64,000 nt of DNA, taken from contig NZ_SWCN01000021.1 in the NCBI RefSeq assembly GCF_005116575.1, positions 1 to 64,000 of the forward strand, written 5' to 3'. Below the pieces are notes generated by a model. It did not search any database. It saw only the letters and a list, made by a program, of their open reading frames with translations, and was not told the DNA's origin. Position 1 is the first letter of the stretch. The number at the start of each line of letters is the position of its first letter. The position numbers and the translations under genes are program-made. Shown piece after piece: positions 26,761 to 35,440 of the stretch. Origin of the DNA: Desulforhopalus sp. IMCC35007. GTDB lineage: Bacteria; Desulfobacterota; Desulfobulbia; Desulfobulbales; Desulfocapsaceae.

Positions 26761-28089
26761 TTAGTTGTAGGTTTTCTCAAAGGTCCGGAGCTGGATATTG
26801 CTTCTGCTGACCGCGTTATCCAGGGCCTCTTGAGCCGTTTTTTTACCGTTCCAGACGAGTTCGAGTTCCTCGTTGATGATATTTCTAATCTGGACAAAGT
26901 AACCTAAACGAAGACCGCGGGAAATTTCCGTCGGGTTGGCACGGTTGAGCTGGTCAATACCAACAGCCTGCAGAGGATTCTCTTTGTAGTATCCTTCTTC
27001 CTTAAGGGCATTGTATGCGTTAAGGGTGATAGGAAAATATCCGGTTTCTTTATGCCAGTAACTCTGCATGTCGTTGCTTGCAAGAAACTTTAAAAATGCT
27101 GCCACACCTTCATACTCTTTTTTCGTGTGTCCCGTCAGAACCCAGAGAGAAGCGCCACCGATAATGCTGTTCTGTGGGCTCTTCATCGATGCTTCAACTG
27201 GAAGGGGGGCAACATCCCATTTGAAATCATTGACCGATGATTTGAGTTTTGCAATACCACTGACAGAATCCATGTAGACGGCGGCATTTTGAGCAATAAA
27301 CTCAGATTTTGGACCCTGGTATTTCTGGCCACCATACATGAATCTCTTATCTGTAGCCCATTCTTTAAGCTGGTTGATGTGAGCCACAACCTGTGGGTTG
27401 TTAATCAGCAGTTCACAGTCGAGTCCCTGATACCCATTTGCTTTGCTGGCAAATGGAATGTTGTGGATAGCACTGTAGTTTTCGACCTGTATCCATGACT
27501 GCCAGGCACTGACCATACCGTATGGAGCGATACCCTCATCAACGAGTTTTTTGGTGATCTCCCCGAGTTGATCCCAGGTGATGGGTTCAGTTTTTGAAAG
27601 AGGCGCAATCCCGGCCTTTTCAAACATGGAAGCATTGTAATACATGATTGGGGTGGATGAGTTGAAAGGCATGGACATCAAATTGCCATCCGCATCCATA
27701 TAGTAGGAGAGCACTGCCTGGAGGTAATTTGACCAGTCAATGACGTTTCCGGTCTCTGCCATGAGTTTGTGAACAGGGTAGATGGCGCCTGAGAGCATCA
27801 TCGTCTGGGTGCCAACTTCGAAAACCTGGAGGAGGTGGGGTTGTTTTTTTGCTCTGAATGCTGCAACACCGGCATTCATGACTTCATCGTAATCGCCTTT
27901 GTTGGTGCCCACGACAACATATTCAGTCTGAGACTCATTAAATTTTTGAATCATTGTGTCGACAACTTCCCCTCTGGCACTTCTCATTGCATGCCACCAG
28001 TTGATGGTTACTGGTTTTGCAAAAACCGCTGCGGGAAAGCTAAGGCAGATTCCTACGACTACTACCATAGCCAATCGATTCAATTTCAT
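26761..28089 (-). CDS. ugpB: Periplasmic substrate-binding protein, UgpB type
   Basis: Extracellular solute-binding protein (family 1) of 442 residues with a Sec signal peptide (MKLNRLAMVVVVGICLSFPA, cleavage near VFAKP). Mature N-terminus VTINWWHAMRSARGEVVD and LLQVFEVGTQTMMLSGAIYPV align with E. coli UgpB, the sn-glycerol-3-phosphate receptor. GGAGGAAAACC before the ATG at 28089 fixes the start; the longer frame to 28140 would bury the signal peptide. First gene of ugpBAE; the ATPase gene is divergent. Confidence 0.9.
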   Translation of the reverse strand: MKLNRLAMVVVVGICLSFPAAVFAKPVTINWWHAMRSARGEVVDTMIQKFNESQTEYVVVGTNKGDYDEVMNAGVAAFRAKKQPHLLQVFEVGTQTMMLSGAIYPVHKLMAETGNVIDWSNYLQAVLSYYMDADGNLMSMPFNSSTPIMYYNASMFEKAGIAPLSKTEPITWDQLGEITKKLVDEGIAPYGMVSAWQSWIQVENYSAIHNIPFASKANGYQGLDCELLINNPQVVAHINQLKEWATDKRFMYGGQKYQGPKSEFIAQNAAVYMDSVSGIAKLKSSVNDFKWDVAPLPVEASMKSPQNSIIGGASLWVLTGHTKKEYEGVAAFLKFLASNDMQSYWHKETGYFPITLNAYNALKEEGYYKENPLQAVGIDQLNRANPTEISRGLRLGYFVQIRNIINEELELVWNGKKTAQEALDNAVSRSNIQLRTFEKTYN

Positions 28090-28312
28090 GGTTTTCCTCC
28101 TAAGTGATTTGAATAAACTTCCCTTGATTAGGGTGCCCAAAAGCTACAAAAACGTACTGCAATTGTATGATGAAATAGTAGGTATGAGAATGAGAGTCAA
28201 GGTAAAAAAGATTATAAAAAAGTATTGTACTCTTAAAACATATGATGTTTTTTGATGGAGTTAGAGTGTAATAAAAATTTTATTCGATTTTAGCATAACG
28301 GTGACTTCAAAA

Positions 28313-29419
28313 ATGACAGAACTGCGATTTAAGAATGTGATAAAGCGATACGGTAAGGTTGAGGTTGTTCATGGGATTAATCTTGAAGTGGCCGACAAAG
28401 AATTTCTCGTGCTGGTTGGTCCGTCAGGATGCGGAAAGTCAACGTTGCTTCGGATGATTGCGGGGCTTGAAGAAATTTCCGAGGGTACTATCTCCATGGG
28501 AGACAAGGTCATTAACGATATTGACCCAAAGGATCGGGGCCTGGCCATGGTTTTTCAGAACTATGCACTGTACCCCCACATGAACGTCTATGAAAACATG
28601 GCATTTGGGCTGCGTCAAAGGAAAACACCCAAAGACGAGATTCAGGAGCGGGTTGAAAGTGTCGGCGAGATATTAGGTCTTCAAGATCTACTGCAGCGCA
28701 AACCCCACGAGCTCTCTGGTGGGCAGCGTCAGCGGGTTGCCATGGGCCGGGCGATGGTGCGAAAGCCTGACGTCTTTCTCTTTGATGAACCTCTGTCAAA
28801 CCTCGATGCGAAGCTACGTATCCAGATGAGAGCTGAGATCAAGTTGCTCCATCAACGAGTAAATTCAACGATGGTTTATGTCACCCACGACCAGATTGAG
28901 GCGATGACCCTTGCCGATAGAATTGTCGTTTTAAAAGACGGGTATATTGAACAGGTGGGAACACCGCTGGAGCTGTTTTTAAAACCGGCCAATGTTTTTG
29001 TCGCAGGTTTTATCGGCACGCCACCTATGAATCTGATCGAATGCCGTATCGAGAAGGAGGGACAGCAGGATTGGCTGGTATTTCCAGCTGGTCTCCGTAT
29101 CCCTGTGCCAGCAAGAGATGACTCTAAAATTAAAGACAGGCAAGATGTTGTTATGGGGATCCGTACCGAAGAGATTACGCTGACCACGGATGAGAGTTCC
29201 ATGCCACCGGAGTGGATTTTTCCCGGTACCGTAAAAGTTGTCGAGCCTCTTGGTAATGAAAATCATCTCCATGTGGACATTCACGGAGAATCCTTTGTTG
29301 CCCGTTGTGAAGGACGAAAGATCGTCAAGGCCGGTGATGCAATCAACGTTGCCTTCAATCTTGAACAACTCCACATCTTTGATGCACAGACAACGAAGGT
29401 CATCTATCAGGGTAACTGA
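28313..29419 (+). CDS. ugpC: ABC transporter ATP-binding protein, UgpC/MalK type
   Basis: CUT1 ATPase of 368 residues energising the UgpBAE importer. Walker A GPSGCGKST (~residues 38-46), signature LSGGQRQRVAMGRAMVRKP, Walker B VFLFDEPLSNLDA and the switch His in YVTHDQIEAM are present. A C-terminal TOBE/MOP-like domain (residues ~240-368) is as in UgpC/MalK. The ATG at 28313 gives MTELRFKNV, the family start; a GTG at 28301 is also in frame. Transcribed divergently from ugpB, so the shared 220-bp gap must carry both promoters. Confidence 0.9.
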   Translation: MTELRFKNVIKRYGKVEVVHGINLEVADKEFLVLVGPSGCGKSTLLRMIAGLEEISEGTISMGDKVINDIDPKDRGLAMVFQNYALYPHMNVYENMAFGLRQRKTPKDEIQERVESVGEILGLQDLLQRKPHELSGGQRQRVAMGRAMVRKPDVFLFDEPLSNLDAKLRIQMRAEIKLLHQRVNSTMVYVTHDQIEAMTLADRIVVLKDGYIEQVGTPLELFLKPANVFVAGFIGTPPMNLIECRIEKEGQQDWLVFPAGLRIPVPARDDSKIKDRQDVVMGIRTEEITLTTDESSMPPEWIFPGTVKVVEPLGNENHLHVDIHGESFVARCEGRKIVKAGDAINVAFNLEQLHIFDAQTTKVIYQGN

Positions 29420-29453
29420 CAGTGATGTTGATCCTTTTTCACCACTTTTGAGC

Positions 29454-29497
29454 CTTTCTTTGCAGGATAGCCGGAGTTAACTATCCTGCAAAGAAAG
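29454..29497. terminator. Strong bidirectional hairpin between convergent genes
   Basis: A perfect 17-bp stem, CTTTCTTTGCAGGATAG (29454-29470) with its complement at 29481-29497, loop 10 nt. It sits between the convergent ends of ugpC and the mannonate-type SDR. The stem's own A/T-rich ends supply a short U-run in either direction, so it probably ends both transcripts. Confidence 0.75.
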
Positions 29498-29528
29498 GTG
29501 CAGCTTCCTGGGGAGAGCTGTAGAGATT

Positions 29529-30344
29529 TTAAATATTGTGTATCAGGTAGCCACCATCCACAGGAATTGATACCCCGGTTATAAAGCCTGCCGCGGCCTC
29601 ACTTGCAAGAAAAACCGTGGTGCCGGCAAGTTCAGAAACATCACCGAAACGGCCATAGGGGGTGTGGGCGATCACTGATTTTCCGCGTGCCGTATACTCC
29701 CCGGTTTTCTGGTCAACCAGAAGAGCCTTGTTCTGTTTACCCAGGAAAAATCCTGGGGCTATTGCATTGACACGAATGCCGTATCTGGCAAATTCATTTG
29801 CAGATGCCATGGTAAGGTTTAAGGTTGCCGCCTTGGCCGCATCATAGGCCCACACTCCTGACAGTGGATTGTATGAGGCCATGGAGGTCAGATTGATGAT
29901 GGATCCCTTTATTTCTTTCTCGATCCAGTATGCCGCGACAATTTTGGTGGGTATCATTAGCCCTGCCACAAGGTTCATGTGGAGGACCTTTTGGAAGGTC
30001 TCCATGTCGGTGTCCACAAAGGCAGATTTGCCAATATTACCGCCAACCCCGTTGATCAGGATGTCTACTTTTCCAAAGTGTGCGTCTGCCTCTTTGAGCG
30101 CCTTCTCCACCTGTGCCTCAACGCCTGCGTCAACCCGGCTTGCAAAGACTTTTCCTTCCGCGCCTTCAATTGCGTTGAGGTGGCTGCTGGCCGCATCAAT
30201 GGACTCCTGCGAACGGCTCCACACGACGACATTTGCTCCTGCTCTCAGCAAGGCTTCAGACATCACAAGGCCAATGGCACCGGCGCCGCCGGAGATAATT
30301 GCTGTCTTGCTGTCGAGGTTAAACATCTTTTCTAAATAACTCAT
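29529..30344 (-). CDS. SDR family mannonate oxidoreductase (fructuronate reductase type)
   Basis: A short-chain dehydrogenase of 271 residues. Cofactor motif GGAGAIG at ~18-24, catalytic Ser in TSMASY and YDAAK with both Tyr and Lys present. The C-terminal segment APGFFLGKQNKALL, HTPYGRFG and IPVDGGY is distinctive of the SDR group annotated as D-mannonate oxidoreductase, which reduces fructuronate to mannonate in place of classical UxuB. ATG at 30344 is preceded by AAAAGGAGAAC. It is divergent from the RpiR regulator and shares its operator palindrome, so it belongs to the hexuronate regulon. Gluconate 5-dehydrogenase is an alternative name. Confidence 0.8.
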   Translation of the reverse strand: MSYLEKMFNLDSKTAIISGGAGAIGLVMSEALLRAGANVVVWSRSQESIDAASSHLNAIEGAEGKVFASRVDAGVEAQVEKALKEADAHFGKVDILINGVGGNIGKSAFVDTDMETFQKVLHMNLVAGLMIPTKIVAAYWIEKEIKGSIINLTSMASYNPLSGVWAYDAAKAATLNLTMASANEFARYGIRVNAIAPGFFLGKQNKALLVDQKTGEYTARGKSVIAHTPYGRFGDVSELAGTTVFLASEAAAGFITGVSIPVDGGYLIHNI

Positions 30345-30403
30345 AGTTCTCCTTTTCCCATTTATCCTGTCGGTTGTCGTGATAGTAATTTTGCCCACAG
30401 TAT

Positions 30404-30416
30404 GTAGTTAAACTAC
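30404..30416. promoter_or_regulatory. Operator palindrome in the SDR promoter
   Basis: GTAGTTAAACTAC, a perfect GTAGTT-A-AACTAC palindrome lying 60 bp upstream of the SDR start (minus strand). It overlaps the -10 area of a possible promoter (TTGGCA, 17 bp, TAACTA on the minus strand). It shares the GTAGT-N3-ACTAC pattern with the site at 30600-30612. Probable binding site of the RpiR regulator encoded next door. Confidence 0.6.
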
Positions 30417-30579
30417 TTTAGCTGCTCTGCCAATGCTTTTGTGCCTGATTCCTGAACATAACAATAATGCTGCTGTAACTTTTCTGTAATAATTACCATT
30501 GGTTTGTCACAATCTGCGATGAGAATTATTCTTTTCGCCCAAAAAAGCGGTTGAAGTGAGTAGCAAAACAACAAAAAGC

Positions 30580-30612
30580 TTGACGATGTCACCTTTCTAG
30601 TAGTATTACTAC
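30580..30612 (+). promoter_or_regulatory. Promoter and operator of the hexuronate operon
   Basis: TTGACG (30580-30585) is a good -35 box; TATTAC at 30604-30609 is a possible -10 with 18-bp spacing. The palindrome GTAGTATTACTAC (GTAGTA-T-TACTAC, 30600-30612) covers the -10 box, as expected for repression. It has the same GTAGT-N3-ACTAC form as the site at 30404-30416 on the other side of the divergent region. The regulator gene starts 22 bp downstream. Confidence 0.6.
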
Positions 30613-30633
30613 GAAAAATATAAGGATACTGTT

Positions 30634-31503
30634 ATGAGCGAAGACCTGCTGAAGAAAATCACGGAATTGATCGGAGAGCTGAATCCCTCAGAAATGAAGG
30701 TTGCCAGGTGTGTTCTCTCCAGGCCAACGGAGGTTGTCAGCCAGAGTATTGCCAGTCTTGCCGCGGCTTCGCGGGTAAGTGAGCCGACGGTTATGCGTTT
30801 TTGCCGGTCCATTGGCTGTAAAGGATATCAGGATTTCAAGCTTGAACTTGCAGTCGCTCTTGCAGGTAACACTCCCTACGTACACACCTCAATTACCCAG
30901 AAAGACACCACCTCTCAGATGGCGGAAAAGATCTGTCATTACTCTTCAAATTCTCTGCGCGTCCTTGCTGAGTCCCTTGATATGGACGCTCTGGAAAGGG
31001 CTATTCATATTCTTAATAATGCCGGACGAATAGAGATATACGGATCCGGAGCATCCGGGATCGTGGCCCTTGACGCACAGCACAAGCTGTTTCGGACAAA
31101 GGTGCCAACGGTTGCCTATCGTGACAGTCATCTGCAGATGATGTCTGCCTCAAGCCTGGATGAAAATTGTGTTGCCCTGGCATTTTCCTATACGGGACGT
31201 TCTTTAAATATCATTGAAGCTGCTAAACTTGCACGGCAGCGGGGTGCTGTGGTCGTTGGGGTGACGGACAAGGATTCTCCGCTTGCCGAGTATTGTGATC
31301 CTGTGATCAATAATCCCAATATAGAAGACACCGTGCTTTTTTCTCCAATGGTGTCCCGAATATGTCAGCTCGCCATTGTTGATATTCTGGCGACGGGAAT
31401 TGCCATGGAAAAAGGGCTGGCTGCCTGGGAGCATTTGAAGAAAATCAAGGAAAGTGTGAGATCCTTTCGGCCAACGGGTTGTGACAATAAAAGTATTATT
31501 TAG
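30634..31503 (+). CDS. MurR/RpiR family transcriptional regulator
   Basis: A 289-residue regulator: N-terminal RpiR helix-turn-helix (residues ~1-75, SQSIASLAAASRVSEPTVMRFCRSIGCKGY split over helix pair) and C-terminal SIS sugar-phosphate-binding domain (residues ~115-255, IEIYGSGASGIVALDAQHKLFR and FSYTGRSLNIIEAAKLARQRGA). SIS domains in this family bind phosphorylated sugars; here KDPG, 6-phosphogluconate or a related intermediate is a plausible effector. It is the first gene of the rightward catabolic operon and sits beside two matching palindromes, so it is probably the local repressor. Confidence 0.9.
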   Translation: MSEDLLKKITELIGELNPSEMKVARCVLSRPTEVVSQSIASLAAASRVSEPTVMRFCRSIGCKGYQDFKLELAVALAGNTPYVHTSITQKDTTSQMAEKICHYSSNSLRVLAESLDMDALERAIHILNNAGRIEIYGSGASGIVALDAQHKLFRTKVPTVAYRDSHLQMMSASSLDENCVALAFSYTGRSLNIIEAAKLARQRGAVVVGVTDKDSPLAEYCDPVINNPNIEDTVLFSPMVSRICQLAIVDILATGIAMEKGLAAWEHLKKIKESVRSFRPTGCDNKSII

Positions 31504-31519
31504 GAACAAGGAGATTGAA

Positions 31520-32458
31520 ATGAGTTTTTCTACAGCCCTGATTGGCGAGTGTATGATTGAGCTGCAGGAGATAGAGCCCGGTGTGACCAAGCAGACCTTT
31601 GGTGGGGATACTCTCAATACCGCCATATACATGGCCAGGCTGGCCCGTTTTTTCCCTGTTAAGGTGGATTATGTCACAGCCCTTGGCGTTGACACGTTTA
31701 GCGACAGAATGGTGGCCTTCTGGGAGAAAGAGGGAGTCGGCAGTGAGCTTGTACTCCGTGAGCAAGGACAGTCTCCAGGTCTTTATTATATCCAACTTGA
31801 TGAAAATGGGGAGCGGCATTTCAGTTACTGGCGCAGTGAGGCGGCCGCCAAGAAGTGTTTTGAATACGAAAAAAGCGAGATGATCCTGTCCCGGCTTGGG
31901 GAGTACGATGTGATCTATCTCAGCGGTATCAGTATTGCGATACTCACCTCAAAAAGCCGTACGCGTCTTTTTCAAAGGCTTGCGGAACTCTGCGCATCTG
32001 GGACGAAAATCGTCTTTGACTACAATTACCGGCCCCATCTGTGGAAAAATGCGGCAGCGGGTAAGGAAGCGTATGAGTCCATTCTTTCGTGGTGCGATAC
32101 GGTGTTTGTGGGGCTTGATGAACTGAAAGCAATTCATGGTGTTGCTACTACTCTTGCGGGGCACAGGTTTCTTGCGGAAAAAGGTGTTCGGGAGTCGGTG
32201 GTGAGGAGTGGCGCTGAGCCCTGCTCTATTTTTGTGGCGGGTCAGCACTATGAAATAGCCCCGGAAAAAGTTGCCAGGGTGGTTGATACCACTGCTGCAG
32301 GAGACAGCTTCAGTGGTGCCTATATGGTTGCCAGGAATTCGGGGTGCAATGTCGAGAAGGCCGCCCGAGTAGCCCACCGCATGGCTGCGTATGTAATTGG
32401 ACATAAAGGAGCTATTGCTCCACTGGATGCCATGCCTGACTTTGATGCAGTGTCATAG
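31520..32458 (+). CDS. kdgK: 2-dehydro-3-deoxygluconokinase
   Basis: PfkB/ribokinase-family sugar kinase of 312 residues, phosphorylating KDG to KDPG. N-terminal ALIGECMIELQ and GDTLNTAIYMARL and the C-terminal DTTAAGDSFSGAYM (anion hole GAGD, written AAGD, with catalytic Asp) match KdgK. ATG at 31520 follows AAGGAGATT; the longer frame from 31481 overlaps the regulator gene. Between kdgK and eda in the pathway (KDPG then cleaved by Eda at 39568). Co-directional with the regulator, gap 16 bp. Confidence 0.92.
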   Translation: MSFSTALIGECMIELQEIEPGVTKQTFGGDTLNTAIYMARLARFFPVKVDYVTALGVDTFSDRMVAFWEKEGVGSELVLREQGQSPGLYYIQLDENGERHFSYWRSEAAAKKCFEYEKSEMILSRLGEYDVIYLSGISIAILTSKSRTRLFQRLAELCASGTKIVFDYNYRPHLWKNAAAGKEAYESILSWCDTVFVGLDELKAIHGVATTLAGHRFLAEKGVRESVVRSGAEPCSIFVAGQHYEIAPEKVARVVDTTAAGDSFSGAYMVARNSGCNVEKAARVAHRMAAYVIGHKGAIAPLDAMPDFDAVS

Positions 32459-32509
32459 GGCAGGTTTACCGATAATTTGGGCTGATTGTATTGAAATAAA
32501 GGGGATGAT

Positions 32510-33526
32510 ATGGCCGATGTGTTAGTGCAGGAAAAGGAGTTAAGGGCGATCGTGGAGGAGAGGCTGACTGAGGCCGGGTTGAATATACCCCATGCCAAAA
32601 TGGTCGCTGATGTTCTCGTTCATGCGGATCTGAGAGGGGTACGTTCCCACGGTGTTATCCGTACCGAGCATTATGTCACCCGGCTCAAAGGTGGCACCCT
32701 CAATACCAATCCAACCTTTACCGTGAAGGAGGTTCGCTCAGGTGCCGCGGTTTTGAATGCCGATGCGGGGATGGGCCATGTCGCCTGTTATGAGGCGATG
32801 GATAAGGCTATTGAGATGTCTGAGAAGTCCGGCATCGCCATGGTTGGTGTGGAAAACGGCAGCCATTGCGGTGCACTTTCCTATTTTGTGCTTCAGGCTG
32901 TGGCAAAAGACAAGATAGGTATTGCGGTGACTCAGACGGATAAGTGTGTTGCACCCTTTGGAGGGGCAAAGGCGTTTTTTGGAACCAATCCAATTGCCTT
33001 TGGATTTCCCGGAGATAAACACCCGCCGGTTGTCCTTGATATGGCAACCAGCAATGTCGCTTTGGGCAAGATCCTCCACGCAAAAGAGCAGGGCACGTCT
33101 ATCCCCGCTGACTGGGGTATTGATGGAGAAGGCAAGCCTACGACGGACCCCCATAAGGTAGAGGCGCTGGCACCTTTTGGCGGGCATAAAGGTTATGGAC
33201 TTGCTCTGGTCATTGACGTGCTCACTGGGGTTCTGATGAACGCCAAGTACGGCCCGCACATTCACGCTATGTACGGAGATTACGATAAACCCCGGGAGCT
33301 TGCCAGTCTGATGATTGCCATTGACCCCGCTACCTTCAGCAGCACTGAAAGATTCAAGGCACAGATGGATGCAATGGTTGATGATCTTCACGCCCAGCCG
33401 GCCAGCCCGGGATTTGAACAGGTCTATGCGCCGGGTGAGCTGGAACTCATGCGTGAAAAAGCCAATCGAATAGATGGAGTCCCCGTCGTCGATACAATTT
33501 ATAACTGGCTGCGCACGGGTGCCTGA
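32510..33526 (+). CDS. Ldh family oxidoreductase
   Basis: A malate/L-lactate dehydrogenase-family (type 2, non-Rossmann) NAD(P)H oxidoreductase of 338 residues. Motif ADLRGVRSHGVIR (~residues 38-50, with the conserved His) and GTNPIAFGFPG and LDMATSNVALGK are diagnostic. Relatives include 2,3-diketo-L-gulonate reductase (YiaK), ureidoglycolate and malate/lactate dehydrogenases. In this hexuronate locus a sugar-acid (2-oxo-aldonate) reductase is the most likely role. AAGGGGATGAT precedes the ATG. Confidence 0.85.
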   Translation: MADVLVQEKELRAIVEERLTEAGLNIPHAKMVADVLVHADLRGVRSHGVIRTEHYVTRLKGGTLNTNPTFTVKEVRSGAAVLNADAGMGHVACYEAMDKAIEMSEKSGIAMVGVENGSHCGALSYFVLQAVAKDKIGIAVTQTDKCVAPFGGAKAFFGTNPIAFGFPGDKHPPVVLDMATSNVALGKILHAKEQGTSIPADWGIDGEGKPTTDPHKVEALAPFGGHKGYGLALVIDVLTGVLMNAKYGPHIHAMYGDYDKPRELASLMIAIDPATFSSTERFKAQMDAMVDDLHAQPASPGFEQVYAPGELELMREKANRIDGVPVVDTIYNWLRTGA

Positions 33527-33554
33527 GAGGCCTTGATGGAAAGTTTTTAAATGA

Positions 33555-33585
33555 GCACTGCCTGGGTGTTGCACTCAGGCAGTGC
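33555..33585 (+). promoter_or_regulatory. Long hairpin in front of dctQ
   Basis: Arms of 14 nt, GCACTGCCTGGGTG (33555-33568) and CACTCAGGCAGTGC (33572-33585), pair along their whole length with one G-U, and a 3-nt loop. There is no T-tract, and the dctQ start is only 5 nt downstream, so it is not a standard terminator. It may be an RNA-processing or stability element separating the enzyme genes from the TRAP genes, or may limit translation of dctQ. Confidence 0.65.
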
Positions 33586-33590
33586 ATAAC

Positions 33591-34133
33591 ATGGATGAAG
33601 CAATGCAAATTTTGAAAAACACCTGGCACAGGATCAATAACCTTGTGGCCTTCATTGAAAGGTGGACGTTGACCATCTTGTTTGTTGGGATGCTGGTTTG
33701 TGGAGCCTTGCAGATTGTTACTCGTTTTATTCTTCACACTCCAATTCCCTGGTCGGAAGAATTGCTGACCTATTCTTTTGTCTGGACAAGTTTTATCGGT
33801 GCCAGTCTTGCAATAAACAGCCTTGCCCACTTTAATGTTGATTGTTTTGTGGTTCGTCTGCCAACCTATCTGTCCCACCCGCTTCTGTATATTGTCTGGT
33901 CTATCATGGCCGTGTTCACTGTTTTTCTTTGCTGGAAAGGGGTCGTCCTGACCCAGGTGAATGTCTATCAGAGCATGGATGTTCTACCCGTCTCAATGAT
34001 GTGGGCATACCTGGCCTTGCCGGTCTCTGCGGCATTCATGTTCATACATACTGTAGAGAGGTTGTTGCTCGGTGATTTTCTCCCCCATATGCGAGTGATG
34101 GTTCCCGTAATTATTTCAGAAGATGGAGCGTGA
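33591..34133 (+). CDS. dctQ: TRAP transporter small permease (DctQ), system 1
   Basis: A 180-residue protein with four transmembrane helices of the DctQ family, the small membrane subunit of a tripartite (TRAP) importer driven by sodium/proton gradient. PWSEELLTYSFVWTSFIGASLA (residues ~51-72) is the family signature. Start uncertain: ATG 33591 is chosen; ATG 33603 (MQILKN) is possible. Followed by dctM after 6 bp and dctP, in the order Q-M-P. Confidence 0.88.
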   Translation: MDEAMQILKNTWHRINNLVAFIERWTLTILFVGMLVCGALQIVTRFILHTPIPWSEELLTYSFVWTSFIGASLAINSLAHFNVDCFVVRLPTYLSHPLLYIVWSIMAVFTVFLCWKGVVLTQVNVYQSMDVLPVSMMWAYLALPVSAAFMFIHTVERLLLGDFLPHMRVMVPVIISEDGA

Positions 34134-34139
34134 CAGGTT

Positions 34140-35429
34140 ATGGCAACTTCTCTTTTTTTAATCTTTATTTCATTTTTATTGCTGCAGATGCCAGTTTCTT
34201 TCTGTCTGGCCATCTCAACTGTGCTTGCGATGTATCTGGTCAGCGACATTGACACCATAGCCATTGTTTTGAAGCTTTTTCGTGCAAGTGGAAATTACCA
34301 TCTTATTGCCGTGCCGTTTTTTATTCTGGCGGGTGGCTTCATGGAATCGGGTGGTATCTCCAGGCGACTTGTGAATTTTGCCTCAAACCTTATCGGTCAT
34401 GTGCGTGGCGGCCTTGCAAATGCCAGTGTTACCGCTGCCATGTTTTTTGCCGGAATCTCAGGCGCAGCAGCGGCTGATACTGCAGCGGTGGGCAGCTTGC
34501 TCATTCCGGCTATGAAACGCAAAGGATACGGCTCTGATATTGCCACGTCGGTGATGGCGACAGCGGGGTCCATAGGTATCATTATTCCACCGAGTATTCC
34601 CATGATTATTCTGGGGGTCACGGCCAGTGTCTCCATTGGTGGCCTGTTTATGGGCGGAGTGCTTCCTGGAATCCTGATGGGTTGTGCACTCATGGTAGTT
34701 AACTATTTTTACTGTAAGGTTCGCAATATAGAGCCTGAACCACGGGTCCCCATGGGGCAGTTGTTGCGCTCCCTGGTTGATTCCATTCTCGCCATCATCA
34801 CTGTGGTGATCATTGTGGGTGGTATCGTTGGTGGTATCTTTACTGCAACGGAGGCCTCGGTCGTTGCGGCTATCTATGCCTTTATTGTCGGTTTTTTCGT
34901 TTATAAAGAACTGACCTTAAAAGACCTGCCGGGTATTTTCGTCAAGAGTGCAGTGACCACCGGAGTGGTTGTTTTTACTGTTGCGGCGGCGTCGGGGTTT
35001 GGCTGGATTCTCACGGCTGAGAACATCCCGGTGATGATTGCCGAGTTTGTCATTTCTCTTTCTGAGCAGAAATGGGTCATTTTCCTGATGCTCAATGCAC
35101 TGTTTCTGGTAATGGGCACCTTTCTTGATCCTTCAGCGATTATTATCATCATTGTACCCATCGTCTGGCCCATTATCATGAAGCTTGGTATTGAGCCCAT
35201 TCATTTTGGCATTGCAATGATTGTTAATATGGCAATCGGCCAATGTACACCTCCTGTTGGCATCGCTCTCTTTGTCGCTTCCGGGATCTCGGGAATATCT
35301 CTCAATGAAGTCCTTGGCTGTTACTGGAAGTATCTGTTGGCAATGGTGACAGTGTTGCTTCTGGTGATATTTTTTCCATTTTTCTCCACATGGCTTCCAA
35401 CCATGGCGGGGTATATTCAAACCAATTAA
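34140..35429 (+). CDS. dctM: TRAP transporter large permease (DctM), system 1
   Basis: Large TRAP membrane subunit, 429 residues, about twelve helices. Typical DctM elements: PFFILAGGFMESGGISRRLVNFA (~60-82), the SGAAAADTAAVGSLLIPAM re-entrant loop (~108-126) and the second inverted copy with MGTFLDPSAIIIIIVPI and QCTPPVGIALF. It is located between dctQ and dctP. Substrate is likely a uronate or other sugar acid from the context. Confidence 0.92.
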   Translation: MATSLFLIFISFLLLQMPVSFCLAISTVLAMYLVSDIDTIAIVLKLFRASGNYHLIAVPFFILAGGFMESGGISRRLVNFASNLIGHVRGGLANASVTAAMFFAGISGAAAADTAAVGSLLIPAMKRKGYGSDIATSVMATAGSIGIIIPPSIPMIILGVTASVSIGGLFMGGVLPGILMGCALMVVNYFYCKVRNIEPEPRVPMGQLLRSLVDSILAIITVVIIVGGIVGGIFTATEASVVAAIYAFIVGFFVYKELTLKDLPGIFVKSAVTTGVVVFTVAAASGFGWILTAENIPVMIAEFVISLSEQKWVIFLMLNALFLVMGTFLDPSAIIIIIVPIVWPIIMKLGIEPIHFGIAMIVNMAIGQCTPPVGIALFVASGISGISLNEVLGCYWKYLLAMVTVLLLVIFFPFFSTWLPTMAGYIQTN

Positions 35430-35440
35430 AGGAGTTTACG

